From the NCBI RefSeq assembly GCF_038396785.1, contig NZ_CP151087.1, positions 5,394,001-5,458,000 of the forward strand: 64,000 nucleotides of DNA. The letters run 5' to 3'. Both the position numbers and the translations under genes were made by a program. The notes beneath the pieces were generated by a model, which saw only the letters and a program-made list of their open reading frames with translations, was not told the DNA's origin and made no database searches. Positions within the stretch are counted from its first letter, which is position 1. Each line of letters starts with the position of its first letter. The stretch is from Sphingobacterium thalpophilum (GTDB lineage Bacteria > Bacteroidota > Bacteroidia > Sphingobacteriales > Sphingobacteriaceae). Of this stretch, positions 1 to 9,900 are shown piece after piece.

Positions 1-1
1 A

Positions 2-1156
2 AATGAGGGTTTCTCCAAAAAAGAAATCTTGGCAAAGACAGATTGCACGATCGGAATCAACAAAGCTAATTTTGAAATCTTCGAGGGTGAATTCTTTGTT
101 ATAATGGGACTATCAGGGAGTGGGAAATCTACGCTGCTCCGTTGTCTTAATCGATTGAACGAACCTACATCGGGAAAGGTATTTGTCAATGGAGAGGATA
201 TTACAGGGAAAAATAATAAAGATCTTCTTGAAGTCCGTAGGACAGAAATGAGTATGGTCTTTCAAAAGTTTGGTCTGTTGCCACATCATACCGTATTAAG
301 CAATGCCGCTTTTGGTTTAGAACTAAGAGGGGAAGAACGGGAAAAACGGGAATCTAAAGCTCAGAAAGCGCTGGATGTAGTAGGACTGAGTGGATTTGAG
401 CAACAGTTACCGTCTCAGTTATCTGGTGGTATGCAACAGCGGGTTGGACTGGCTCGGGCACTTGCCAATGATCCCGAAGTATTGCTGATGGATGAGGCAT
501 TTTCAGCACTAGATCCCCTGATTAAAACCGAAATGCAAGATCAGCTATTGGAGTTGCAGGATAATTTACAAAAGACGATCGTTTTTATTACCCATGATCT
601 CGATGAAGCAATCAAATTGGGCGATCGTATTGCTATTATGAAGGATGGTGTCATCGAACAGATCGGTACTGCGGAAGATATCTTGACAAATCCAGCAAGT
701 GACTATGTTAAAGCCTTTGTTGAAAAAGTGGATCGCAAGTCCATCATTTCGGCAGGTTCACTGATGTTTGAGAAACCTACTGTTGTACGTTTCAAAAAAG
801 ATGGCCCTGAGGGGGCTCTACGTAAAATGCGGTCGACAGGAATTGAGATTCTCCCTGTAGTTGATGCTCATGAGACTTTTCTTGGTTTTGTTCATATGAG
901 TGAAGTCATTCAATCTGCAAAGCGTAGGGAACCTACCGTAGAATCCATTATACATACGACCGTTCCAACTGTATCAAAAGAGGTGACCGTTGAAGAAATG
1001 TTGCCCTTGATATCGGAGATCCGGTCGCCAATTGCTGTGGTGAATGAACATAATCGTTTGTTGGGGATCGTAACACAGACATCATTGATTATCGAAGCGA
1101 CAAAGTATAATGAAGAAGAAATTATTGAATTAAAAGAGAAAGCAAATAATCAGTAG
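2..1156 (+). CDS. proV: Glycine betaine/proline ABC importer, ATP-binding subunit (5' end outside window)
   Basis: This is the ATPase that powers import of an osmoprotectant such as glycine betaine or proline across the inner membrane. The frame is already open at base 2 and the residues before the first possible start (TTG at 29) still match the family's N-terminal region, so the true start lies upstream of the window. Visible motifs are Walker A GLSGSGKST, the signature LSGGMQQR, Walker B VLLMDEA and the H-loop ITHD. After about residue 240 comes a pair of CBS domains, the ProV/OpuAA arrangement that senses ionic strength. The permease gene starts 2 bp after the stop and the binding protein follows, so this is one operon. 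Family assignment is firm; the exact substrate is inferred. Confidence 0.93.
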   Translation, partial: NEGFSKKEILAKTDCTIGINKANFEIFEGEFFVIMGLSGSGKSTLLRCLNRLNEPTSGKVFVNGEDITGKNNKDLLEVRRTEMSMVFQKFGLLPHHTVLSNAAFGLELRGEEREKRESKAQKALDVVGLSGFEQQLPSQLSGGMQQRVGLARALANDPEVLLMDEAFSALDPLIKTEMQDQLLELQDNLQKTIVFITHDLDEAIKLGDRIAIMKDGVIEQIGTAEDILTNPASDYVKAFVEKVDRKSIISAGSLMFEKPTVVRFKKDGPEGALRKMRSTGIEILPVVDAHETFLGFVHMSEVIQSAKRREPTVESIIHTTVPTVSKEVTVEEMLPLISEIRSPIAVVNEHNRLLGIVTQTSLIIEATKYNEEEIIELKEKANNQ

Positions 1157-1158
1157 AA

Positions 1159-1986
1159 ATGAATAAAGTAATCGATATAGGACAATACATTGCTGTAGCC
1201 GTCAATTGGCTGACAGATCATTTAGAACCATTTTTTAACTTGATAAAAAATACGGGGAATGCATCCATTATTGGACTGGAATGGGTGCTAACAACAATAC
1301 CTTTTTTTATTATAATCGCATTATTTACAGGTTTAGCCTGGTGGAAATCTGGAAAAGGGGTTGCATTGACAACATTGGTGGGATTAACATTGATCTATCT
1401 GATGGGATTTTGGATTGCAACGATGGAGACTTTGGCCCTAGTGTTGGTAGCTACACTGACAGCATTGGTTATATCAGTTCCTTTGGGCGTGTGGGCCGCG
1501 AAGAATAAACTAGCAGCGAAAATCATTCGGCCCTTACTTGATTTAATGCAGACGATGCCTGCCTTTGTTTACTTGATTCCAGCGGTGTTATTTTTTAGTA
1601 TCGGTAAAGTCCCGGGAGCTTTTGCTACCATTATTTTCGCTATGCCACCTGCCGTCCGTTTGACGACTTTAGGGATTGATGCGGTTCCAAAAGATATCGT
1701 GGAAGCTGCACGTTCATTTGGAGCAACCAATAGTCAGATCTTATTTAAAATAGAGCTGCCCTTGGCTACAAAAACAATCTTAGCAGGGATCAATCAGACC
1801 ATATTACTGTCTTTATCTATGGTTGTTATTGCCGGAATGATTGCTGCTGGTGGCTTGGGAGAAAAAGTGCTTGAGGGTATTAATAACTTGGATATTGGTC
1901 TTGGTTTTGAAAGTGGTTTGTCCGTTGTGATTCTCGCTATTATTTTGGATCGAATCACGCAGGGTTTTGTAAAAAAGAAAGCATAG
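1159..1986 (+). CDS. proW: Glycine betaine/proline ABC importer, permease
   Basis: Inner-membrane permease of the ProU/OpuA type, 275 residues. It has several hydrophobic segments and the EAA loop that docks on the ATPase (EAARSFGATNSQILFKIELP, about residues 180-199). The N-terminal tail and first helices fit ProW, and the length is usual for the family without a fused binding domain. It starts 2 bp after the ATPase stop and ends 1 bp before the binding-protein start, so the three genes are tightly co-translated. Confidence 0.93.
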   Translation: MNKVIDIGQYIAVAVNWLTDHLEPFFNLIKNTGNASIIGLEWVLTTIPFFIIIALFTGLAWWKSGKGVALTTLVGLTLIYLMGFWIATMETLALVLVATLTALVISVPLGVWAAKNKLAAKIIRPLLDLMQTMPAFVYLIPAVLFFSIGKVPGAFATIIFAMPPAVRLTTLGIDAVPKDIVEAARSFGATNSQILFKIELPLATKTILAGINQTILLSLSMVVIAGMIAAGGLGEKVLEGINNLDIGLGFESGLSVVILAIILDRITQGFVKKKA

Positions 1987-1987
1987 T

Positions 1988-2827
1988 ATGAGGAAAATAA
2001 AAAGTATGGTATTGTGTCTGATGGTGTTGTTGCTTGCGTCATGCAGCACAGGTCGGAATAAAAATATTATTCATATCGGTATGGTCGATGGCTGGGCCGA
2101 AGGGGTCGCAATGACAGAGGTCGCAAAAGTTATTATGGAAGAAAAGGGATATCATGTTGTTGTCCAGCGGGCTACGCCAGATATGATCTTAGCCTCCATG
2201 AACAATGGCGATACAGATCTATATATGGATGTCTGGCTGCCATTGACCCATGGAAGTAAAGTGGCTAAATTCCCCAATATTGAAGAGCTTGGAACGAGTT
2301 ATAACCATGCGCGAAATGGACTTGTTGTACCGGATTACGTAACAATTGATGGAATTGAAGAGTTGAAAAAACATGAAAAAGAGTTTGATAAACGGATCAT
2401 TGGAATAGAAAAAGGGGCTGGAATAACACGTGCCGTGGATCAGGTGATCAAAGATTATAGCCTCGATTATAAGCATGTGAACTCATCTACCGTAGCTATG
2501 ATCACGGAATTGCAAAATGCAATCAAAGCAAAACGTTGGATTGTGGTAGCTGGCTGGCAGCCGCATTGGATGTTTGCTAAAATGAAATTGAAGTTTTTGG
2601 ATGACCCCAAAAAGACATTGGGTGATGCCGAGCAAATTAAAATTTTTGCACGGGGAAACTTTAACATTGAGCAGCCTGAGCTAGCCCGATTTTTCTCCAA
2701 AGTCTACTTCGATGAATCAACAATGGCTGATTTGTTGTCAAAAATGCAGGGAAGCCAGGACAAAGCATTTACGGCAAAAGAATGGGTCAAGAAACATAAC
2801 GATCTCGTAAAGGGCTGGTTATTGTAA
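1988..2827 (+). CDS. proX: Glycine betaine/proline ABC importer, substrate-binding lipoprotein
   Basis: Substrate-binding component (OpuAC/ProX family), 279 residues. The signal peptide ends in a lipobox, LLLASC, with the lipidated cysteine at about residue 19. The family-typical stretch IHIGMVDGWAEGVAMTEVAK follows, and aromatic residues that could line a quaternary-ammonium pocket are present (VAGWQPHWMF). It is the third gene of the proVW-like operon and is followed by a hairpin at 2884-2910. Substrate is inferred from family; choline or carnitine are alternatives. Confidence 0.9.
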   Translation: MRKIKSMVLCLMVLLLASCSTGRNKNIIHIGMVDGWAEGVAMTEVAKVIMEEKGYHVVVQRATPDMILASMNNGDTDLYMDVWLPLTHGSKVAKFPNIEELGTSYNHARNGLVVPDYVTIDGIEELKKHEKEFDKRIIGIEKGAGITRAVDQVIKDYSLDYKHVNSSTVAMITELQNAIKAKRWIVVAGWQPHWMFAKMKLKFLDDPKKTLGDAEQIKIFARGNFNIEQPELARFFSKVYFDESTMADLLSKMQGSQDKAFTAKEWVKKHNDLVKGWLL

Positions 2828-2883
2828 ACTGAGGTGATTAAATAGTTATGCTCCCCCAGTACGCTACCCGGCATAGCATAAGG

Positions 2884-2910
2884 AGGGCATTGTCATTACG
2901 ACAATGCCCT
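2884..2910. terminator. Hairpin between proX and the convergent ABC remnant
   Basis: A perfect 11-bp inverted repeat, AGGGCATTGTC with GACAATGCCCT, has a 5-nt loop. The plus strand continues with TTAAAAATTT rather than a clean T-run, so it is a plausible but imperfect terminator for the betaine operon. The stop codon of the minus-strand ABC remnant lies inside its loop. Confidence 0.6.
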
Positions 2911-3156
2911 TAAAAATTTACGGGCCAGTTGAATTTGTTGTTGTTGTATGCTGGATAAAGGATATCTGCTATCATCAATCCATGTGTCGAGCCCCTTTGG
3001 AAATTCCCAGGCGAAATCTAACACTTTCGCTTTTTCTGCGGCTAAAATAATGTCATGTTTCGTTGCATTTGGATTGGCAATCTTGATGTTATTATAAATG
3101 CTATCCTGGATGAGTGGAAAGTTGTCTGCCATATCCTGATTTCTATTTGTATCCAT
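2896..3156 (-). pseudogene. Remnant of an ABC exporter nucleotide-binding domain
   Basis: The 86-residue frame resembles only the middle of an ABC exporter ATPase domain. It runs from just after the Q-loop (SIYNNIKIANPNATKHDI) through the helical region to the signature, which is decayed (YPLSSIQQQQIQLARKFL instead of LSGGQxQR). Walker A, Walker B and the H-loop are absent, so it cannot hydrolyse ATP. Its last four codons and stop sit within the hairpin at 2884-2910, as if a deletion fused the coding frame to a terminator. It lies divergent to the AraC regulator, with a Fur-like box about 25-35 bp upstream of its start. It may be the leftover of a siderophore exporter; a functional small protein is not excluded. 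Confidence 0.6.
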
Positions 3157-3178
3157 AGTGAATTATTTTTCAAATAAT

Positions 3179-3193
3179 TAAGAATGATTCTAA
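3179..3193. promoter_or_regulatory. Fur-like 7-1-7 inverted repeat, copy 1
   Basis: The bases TAAGAATGATTCTAA form a 7-1-7 inverted repeat with 6 of 7 paired positions and a perfect AGAAT-n-ATTCT core. The spacing matches Fur-family boxes. It lies close to the start of the minus-strand ABC remnant. Assignment to Fur is inferred from architecture and from the iron-related genes around it. Confidence 0.6.
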
Positions 3194-3322
3194 ATAATTT
3201 TATACTTTAGTCAAAGATAGCAGGCATTCTATTGTTATGGCGTCTGCATAAAGGAGTAAAATGTCCGTCGAAGGGAATATTTTTGTTAAGGTATATTGCC
3301 TAATGTGCGTATTTAAAATAAT

Positions 3323-3337
3323 TAAGAATGATTCTAA
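3323..3337. promoter_or_regulatory. Fur-like 7-1-7 inverted repeat, copy 2
   Basis: Identical to the copy at 3179-3193, displaced by exactly 144 bp through the tandem duplication. It lies about 150 bp upstream of the AraC regulator start. Confidence 0.6.
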
Positions 3338-3485
3338 ATAATTTTATACTTTAGTCAAAGATAGCAGGCATTCTATTGTTATGGCGTCTGCATAAAGGAG
3401 TAAAATGTCCGTCGAAGGGAATATTTTTGTTAAGGTATATTGCCTAATGTGCGTAGGACTATTTGAATCCTAAAAGGAATTAAAA

Positions 3486-4472
3486 ATGGCACTAAGATTA
3501 TATGATATTGATTCACCCAGTTTATTATTGGAGCGGACTTACCCAAGTACCTGCTTTTCTGTCGACACGGGAATTTATGAATCTGTAACACATTTAGATA
3601 CTACATTCGGAAAAGGTTTTTATAAGGAGGTTTTCTTCGATGGTATTCATATTGGTTACGGTCATGCGCAGTTATTTAAACGGATGCGGTTTCGTTTTGA
3701 AACTGATTTTGAAACAGTTGAAATGCACTTTGCCTTAAAAGGCAATAGTCAGGCGAGTGGCGAAATGATGCCCTTAGGTGTAAATTTTGAGACATACCAG
3801 CATAATATTATTTACGGAAATTCAATGTGTGGTCAAATGGAGTGGGGGAATCAGGAGTTTCAGTTATGTGAAATAAACTTATCGCCCGAATTTTTTAAAA
3901 GATTCCTGCCCGAAGATTATAAATTCTTTGCAGATTTTCGGAATGCTATTGACCGTGGTAAATCGGGATTGCTGACCAATATGCATAGACGGATTACCCA
4001 CGATATGTATGAAATTATCGACGATGTAATCAATTGTCAACGAAAGGGAATTTTTAAGAAAATTTTCCTGGAAGCAAAGATTATGGAGCTCTTGCTTCTT
4101 CAATTGGAACAGTTTCAGGAAGAGGATTTTGTAGCAGTTTCGTTAAAAAAAGCCGATATCGATAAGATATATGCCGTTCGTGAGTTTCTACTAAAAAATA
4201 TGGATACCAATAGTACACTAGTCAATCTCGCGCATCTGGTGGGTACCAATGAATTCACATTGAAAAAAGGTTTTAAGGAGCTATTTGGTACGACTGTTTT
4301 TGGTTTTTGGCATGACGCAAAAATGGAACATGCCAAGAAACTGATCTTAGATGAAGATCGAACAATCGGTGAAGTTTCTGATTTGGTTGGTTACAAAAAT
4401 CAACGCCATTTTTCGGACGCCTTTAAACGTAAATTTGGAATCCCACCGAGTAAGCTAAAAAATACCTTGTAA
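3486..4472 (+). CDS. AraC-family regulator, PchR/YbtA-like
   Basis: A 328-residue transcription factor. The C-terminal ~100 residues form the double helix-turn-helix AraC domain (for example FKELFGTTVFGFWHDAKMEH and GEVSDLVGYKNQRHFSDAFK). The N-terminal ~200 residues resemble the ligand-binding half of siderophore-responsive AraC regulators such as PchR. It sits downstream of the duplicated Fur-like boxes and upstream of a siderophore-interacting reductase that has its own box. The likely role is activation of siderophore uptake genes when the ferric ligand is bound. The start ATG has an AAAGGA stretch about 8 bases upstream. Family firm; ligand inferred. Confidence 0.88.
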   Translation: MALRLYDIDSPSLLLERTYPSTCFSVDTGIYESVTHLDTTFGKGFYKEVFFDGIHIGYGHAQLFKRMRFRFETDFETVEMHFALKGNSQASGEMMPLGVNFETYQHNIIYGNSMCGQMEWGNQEFQLCEINLSPEFFKRFLPEDYKFFADFRNAIDRGKSGLLTNMHRRITHDMYEIIDDVINCQRKGIFKKIFLEAKIMELLLLQLEQFQEEDFVAVSLKKADIDKIYAVREFLLKNMDTNSTLVNLAHLVGTNEFTLKKGFKELFGTTVFGFWHDAKMEHAKKLILDEDRTIGEVSDLVGYKNQRHFSDAFKRKFGIPPSKLKNTL

Positions 4473-4576
4473 TGTGGAATAGTTTTTTTTACACTTTACG
4501 GACCTTTTATTCCTTCTTACGGAAGTTTTAATAGCGCATGAATCGGGTTTGATAAAAGTCGAATAACTACCTTTGT

Positions 4577-4591
4577 TTAGAAAGATTCTTA
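4577..4591. promoter_or_regulatory. Fur-like box before the siderophore reductase
   Basis: TTAGAAAGATTCTTA is a weaker 7-1-7 inverted repeat (5 of 7 pairs) sharing the GAAnGATTC core with the boxes at 3179 and 3323. It lies about 40 bp upstream of the reductase start, where it could block transcription when iron is plentiful. Inferred. Confidence 0.5.
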
Positions 4592-4632
4592 ATAATGGTC
4601 TTTTGATCAAATATGTACGTAATTAGAAAATC

Positions 4633-5457
4633 ATGGGAAAAACTGAAATGAAAGTAATACAGCTCGCCCTGACTGTAAGTAGAAAAGAATACCTGACGCC
4701 ACATTATATTCGTGTTTATTTGACTGGTGATGGTGTAGATCAAATCGCTAATACGACCGTCGGAGTCAATAACAAGATCTTGATTCCGCCAAAGCATGTA
4801 GATCGCATTTATTTTCCAGAATTTGATTATGAACGAGGGCAGTGGAAGCCGATGGATGAGGCGATTAGGCCAACAGTTCGAACTTATACACATCGCGGTA
4901 TCAACCTTGATAGAAATGAAGTATGGATTGATTTCGTTGCCCATGGTGATGAGGGGCCAGCTTCAGCTTGGGCTATGGCTGCAAAACCTGGCGATGTGCT
5001 CGGGATTCTAATGAAAGCAGGTAAGACGTCCCTATATGAAGTTGCAGCTAACTATCTCCTTGTTGGGGATGCAACTGCAATTCCTGTTCTGGGGGCAATC
5101 TTAGAAGATTTGCCACCTTCGGCAAAGGGAATCTGTATGATTGAAGTACATGGTAGCGAAGATATACAGCAATTGAAGACTAAGGCTGCTATTGATTTTA
5201 TCTGGTTACATAATGATACGCCACAAGAAGGTAGCCTTTTGGCGGATTTGGTGAAGATCAGATCCTTGCCCGTAGCGGATAAATTTGCTTATGTAGCTGC
5301 TGAATTTTCGACAGTTAAGGAGATTCGCAATTATTTGCGTAAGGATCTCGGTTGGGGAAGAGAGGAGCTTTATGCTTATTCGTATTGGAAAGCTGGAGTT
5401 GCTGAAGATAAATCTGCTACAGATCGCCGTAGTGAGAGTGAAGAAATCCAGGCCTAA
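4633..5457 (+). CDS. Siderophore-interacting protein (FAD-dependent ferric-siderophore reductase, ViuB/SIP family)
   Basis: Cytoplasmic flavin-dependent reductase of 274 residues that releases iron from imported ferric siderophores. It shows the SIP pattern: an FAD-binding RTYTHRG motif at about residue 80, the HGDEGPASAWA segment, and VGDATAIPVLGAIL at the start of the NAD(P)H-binding half. Length is typical. ATG at 4633 or 4648 could be used. A MATE transporter starts 16 bp after the stop, so the two are probably co-transcribed under the Fur-like box at 4577. Confidence 0.92.
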   Translation: MGKTEMKVIQLALTVSRKEYLTPHYIRVYLTGDGVDQIANTTVGVNNKILIPPKHVDRIYFPEFDYERGQWKPMDEAIRPTVRTYTHRGINLDRNEVWIDFVAHGDEGPASAWAMAAKPGDVLGILMKAGKTSLYEVAANYLLVGDATAIPVLGAILEDLPPSAKGICMIEVHGSEDIQQLKTKAAIDFIWLHNDTPQEGSLLADLVKIRSLPVADKFAYVAAEFSTVKEIRNYLRKDLGWGREELYAYSYWKAGVAEDKSATDRRSESEEIQA

Positions 5458-5472
5458 CGTTTACGATAGGTT

Positions 5473-6822
5473 ATGGAGAAACAGAAACAACTGATCTTAA
5501 ACGGTAAGTTAAGTAGGGTGATGTGGCAGATGTCGTGGCCTGCCGTGATTGCAATGGTCCTGTATGGTCTGAACAATTTTCTGGATGGTATTTTTGTTGG
5601 TCATCTGATTAACAATACAGCGTTGGCAGCTGTCGGTGTAACCTATCCTTTAGCCCAATTTGCACAAGGTTTTGGTACCCTGATCGGAACAGGTATGGGG
5701 GCAGCAATTAGTATTTGGATAGGTGGGGATCAACAGGAGAAATTACATAGGTCATTTGGTACGGTGCATTTTTTGACTATTATTTTCTCTCTTATAATTA
5801 CCCTCCCTTGCTATGCATTTGCCGACAAATTGGTCTACATGATGGGTGGTAGAGGTGATATATTGGCTCTTGGGGTGGATTACTTTCGAACAACCATATT
5901 GGGTAGTTTTTTCTGGATTTATGGTTTGGCCCTCAACATGATTATTCGTGCAGAGGGTCGTATGAAAACTGCGGCCTGGATGATTGCAATTGGATTGCTT
6001 GTTGATGTCTTACTTAAACCGGTTTTTATAGAACACTTTGGTTGGGGTGTATCAGGGGCAGCTTGGGCAACCAATATATCGATGATCATCTACACATTTT
6101 TAGGTGTATGGTATTACGCCGGGGGAAAGGCTTCGTTCAAAACAAAGTTTTGGTCTTTATCTTGGGATTTATCGATTTTAAAAGAAACGCTTTCATTAGG
6201 AATGCCCGGGTTTATTATGATGGTCATGATTGTAATCCAGAATATTGTTGTCTTCAACGCATTGGCCAATTACGGAAATGATATGGATATTACGTTTTTT
6301 ACGGCGGTCAATCGGCTTTATATTTTATTAAATACCCCACTATGGGGGCTTATGCGGGCTTTGCAGCCTGTAACGGGGATGAACTATGGTGCTGGGCAGT
6401 ATACGAGAAGTATCAATTCGTACCGTTTATTTGCCATTACTGGGCTGCTGATTCTGCTTCCGTTCTGGTTGCTGGTGATGCTTCATCCCGTTGCTGTGAT
6501 ATCGATACTGATACCAGAAGCGATTTTTTCAATACAGCAGCTAATGGATTTCAGAATTTACATGAGTGTTTTATTGGTTCTTCCATTTATTTTTATGGCG
6601 ATGGTGTGGTTTCCTTCCATTGATCATGCCAAGCCTGCGACTTTTATCAGTGTATTGCGACAGGTTGTATTTTATATTCCTATCTTAATTATTGCGCCAA
6701 AATATTTTGGTGTACACAGCATTTATGTAGCGAGCGCGGCGATAGACTGGATTATTTTCATTATAGTCATCTATGCGGTTCGACGAATCACGCGGAAGCT
6801 CAATATGCAAACTGATGTATAA
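5473..6822 (+). CDS. MATE family efflux transporter
   Basis: A 449-residue inner-membrane protein with about twelve hydrophobic segments in two similar halves, as in MATE/NorM exporters driven by H+ or Na+. The N-terminal segment (MSWPAVIAMVLYGLNNFLDG) and the early GVTYPLAQ region fit the family. It lies 16 bp downstream of the siderophore reductase, so its substrate may be a siderophore or its product rather than a drug. That is an inference from position only. Confidence 0.88.
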   Translation: MEKQKQLILNGKLSRVMWQMSWPAVIAMVLYGLNNFLDGIFVGHLINNTALAAVGVTYPLAQFAQGFGTLIGTGMGAAISIWIGGDQQEKLHRSFGTVHFLTIIFSLIITLPCYAFADKLVYMMGGRGDILALGVDYFRTTILGSFFWIYGLALNMIIRAEGRMKTAAWMIAIGLLVDVLLKPVFIEHFGWGVSGAAWATNISMIIYTFLGVWYYAGGKASFKTKFWSLSWDLSILKETLSLGMPGFIMMVMIVIQNIVVFNALANYGNDMDITFFTAVNRLYILLNTPLWGLMRALQPVTGMNYGAGQYTRSINSYRLFAITGLLILLPFWLLVMLHPVAVISILIPEAIFSIQQLMDFRIYMSVLLVLPFIFMAMVWFPSIDHAKPATFISVLRQVVFYIPILIIAPKYFGVHSIYVASAAIDWIIFIIVIYAVRRITRKLNMQTDV

Positions 6823-6858
6823 GACATTGCAGCGCGAACGATGTTAATGTTAAGTTAA

Positions 6859-6875
6859 GCAATCTTTAAGATTGC
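6859..6875. promoter_or_regulatory. 17-bp perfect palindrome before the SusC-PLC operon
   Basis: GCAATCTTTAAGATTGC is an 8-1-8 perfect palindrome 65 bp upstream of the SusC start, in a 118-bp intergenic region. It has no T-run and so looks like an operator rather than a terminator. The binding protein is unknown. Confidence 0.55.
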
Positions 6876-6940
6876 ATTGTTAATATACTACTCATCTTCT
6901 AGTAATATAGGTTTCATTTTTTTGGGCAAAATTCAAAATA

Positions 6941-9900
6941 ATGAAACCTATTAAACTACCTCAATTTAGGAAAACAGCTCAGGTGACCTTAGCTATTGCA
7001 TTGCTGAATGCGGCACATGTCGATAGCGTATGGGCAAACTTTGCGAATGAAACTACCAAGCTCGAAATTGCCGATCAAGCTATTATTAAAGGGATTGTTA
7101 AGGATCAGGACGGCAAACCTATTGACGGCGGCACGATCATCAATGAAACCAGCAAACAGAGTACGCGTACAGAGTTTAATGGTAAATTCAATCTGAAAGG
7201 TCAGGTTGGCGACCAAATCCGTGTTTCTTCTTTAGGATATAAAACAGCTACAATAACTGCTACAGATGGGGATCTTGTGGTGGTTTTGGAAAAGGATGAT
7301 TCAAAGTTGGATGAGGTTGTTGTCACGGCAATTGGTATCAAGCAACAAAAGAAGCAAATTGGTTACGCTACCCAAGAAGTCAAATTAGACGTACTTAAAG
7401 AGTCTAAAACAATGAATATTGGTACAGCGCTAACGGGACAAGTATCTGGTCTTATCGTTAATAATCCAACGGGGATTTTTCAGGCACCATCTTTTCAATT
7501 GCGTGGTAAGAGCCCACTTATTGTCGTAGATGGTATTCCTGTAGAATCTGATTTTTACGACATGTCCAGTCAAAACATAGAAAATATCAATGTGCTGAAA
7601 GGAACAGCTGCTTCATCTTTATATGGATCGCGCGGTAAAAATGGCGCGATCTTAATTACAACCAAAAGTGCAAAAAGTGATAGGCTGGAGTTTTCGGTTG
7701 GAACCAGTAATATGTTTTCTGCTGGATTTACAGTTTTTCCTGAGTCGCAAAAGGAGTTCGGAAGTGGATCCAACGGTAAATATGAGTTTTGGGATGGTGC
7801 TGATGGGGGGATTTCAGATGGAGATATGACATGGGGACCCAAATTGAACTCCGGAATAAAGGTGGCACAATGGAACAGTCCGATTCGTGATAAGCAAACT
7901 GGTGAAGTGATTCCTTGGTGGGGCGATGTGAGTGGAACCAAGTATAATGATAAGTCACGTTACGAAAGAGTGCCGATTGATTGGGTCGCACATAACAATT
8001 TAGAGGATTTCCTTGGAACTGGACTGATTACCGAGAATAATGCGACATTATCGTATCGTTCGGAAAAGGTAAGCATATTTGGAACAGGAAAATATGCCTA
8101 TCAAAAAGGTCAGGTGCCCAATACAAAGCTTTCTACAGGTGGATTAAATTTGAATACCTCTTACCGTTTTACTCCTGAGGTACAATTAGATCTTAACTTA
8201 TCCTATAACAAAGTGAAATCTCCAAATTATCCAAGGTATGGATATGGACCTAAAAATCATATGTATACGATTCTGTTGTGGATGGGAAATGATGTAAATG
8301 GACAGGAATTAAAGGATCACCTCTATATTCCGGGACAGGAAGGCTATCGTCAAGCAAACTATAACTATGCTTGGTACAACAACCCTTATTTTGCAGCTAA
8401 TGAGTTGAACCAAGTATACGATCAGGATATTTTGGCCGGGCAGACTGCTTTAACTTGGCGTATTTCACCTGAATTTACCATCAAAGGTCGTGCTGCAGCA
8501 AGACAAAAAAATCTATTCCAGGACATGCAGAGTCCTAAGTCTTATATGAATTATGGCGATTCACGGAATGGGGATTATAAAAACTGGGATAGCAAGCAGC
8601 TCAATTTTGATGCGGACGTCTTAGCAACCTATATTAAGCAGTTGTCTGATAATTTTGGTGTAACCGTTAATGCGGGATCTTCCACTTTCAAAAGAGATTA
8701 TCGTGAACTTTATCAAACTACAGATGGTTTAGTTGTACCATTTGTCTACAACTTAGGCAATACCCAAGGCCCAGTTAAGGCAACAAATACAACAACTGAG
8801 AAAATAATCCGAAGTGCTTATGCGTCGGTAAATTTAAATGTGTTTAAGTCGACCTATCTGAATTTTTCAGGAAGAAATGACTGGTCTTCCACATTATCAA
8901 AGGCAAATCAGTCATTCTTTTATCCATCGGTTTCACTAAGTAGTGTTATCTCCGATTATTTTAAACTGCCAGCGCAAATTGACTTTGTTAAATTGTACAG
9001 TTCCTGGGCATCGGTATCTTCTGATCTGGATCCTTATAGCATTGCCGCGACTTATAAAAAAGATGTTACCTATGGTTCGACGCCATCAGTAACCTATCCT
9101 GCAGGTATTATTAATCCTGATATCCTTCCGCAGCAGTCCATTTCCTTAGAAATTGGTGCATCTATGGCTTTCTTTAAAAATAGGCTTTCAGCTGATGTAA
9201 CGTACTATAATGTTGTTGATAAAAATCAGATTATCGATTTGAGTATTTCTCAAGCATCCGCTTTTACTTCGCGTAAAATAAATGGAAATAAATACCGTAC
9301 AAAAGGATTAGAGATTTCTTTGACAGGGAATATAATTAAAAATGAACAATTTTCGTGGACGTCTACTGTAAACTGGTCCCGTGCAATTCAGCGTTTGGAA
9401 GAAATTTATAATAACCAAGCGAAATACGGTAATCTTAAAAAAGGCGATCGTGCAGACAGCTATTATGGTACTGTTTGGGAAAAATCGGCTGATGGTAAGG
9501 TTATCTTGAATCCGAATACGGGCATGCCGACCAATAATCCATTTCCACAGTATTTAGGATACTTTCAACCGGACTGGCAATTTGGTTTTGCAAACCAGTT
9601 TAAATTTAAGGGATTTCAGGTAAATCTTGATTTCGACGGATCTATTGGCGGCGTGATGAATTCGACAACCATAGAAAAAATGTGGTGGGGTGGAAAGCAT
9701 CCTTCTTCGGTCTTATATCGTCAGGAACAATATGATGCTGGAAAACCAGTTTTTGTGCCAGATGGGGTGATCGTAACAGGAGGTGAGCTTACCCGCGACG
9801 TGAACGGTAATATTACTTCAGATACCCGAACGTATACAAGTAATACAAAAGCTGTTGATTGGCAGGCTTGGAGCCAAAATTATCCTTACCAGGCCAGAGT

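Larger units (their letters stand above)
3168..3455. repeat. 144-bp perfect-length tandem duplication
   Basis: Two adjacent copies, 3168-3311 and 3312-3455, differ at one position (3171 C versus 3315 A); 140 consecutive bases are identical. Each copy holds a Fur-like inverted repeat and an AAAGGAGTAAAATG stretch that resembles a ribosome binding site and start. The duplication fills the intergenic region between the ABC remnant and the AraC gene, so both promoters face a doubled regulatory segment. The near-identity points to a recent event. Confidence 0.95.
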
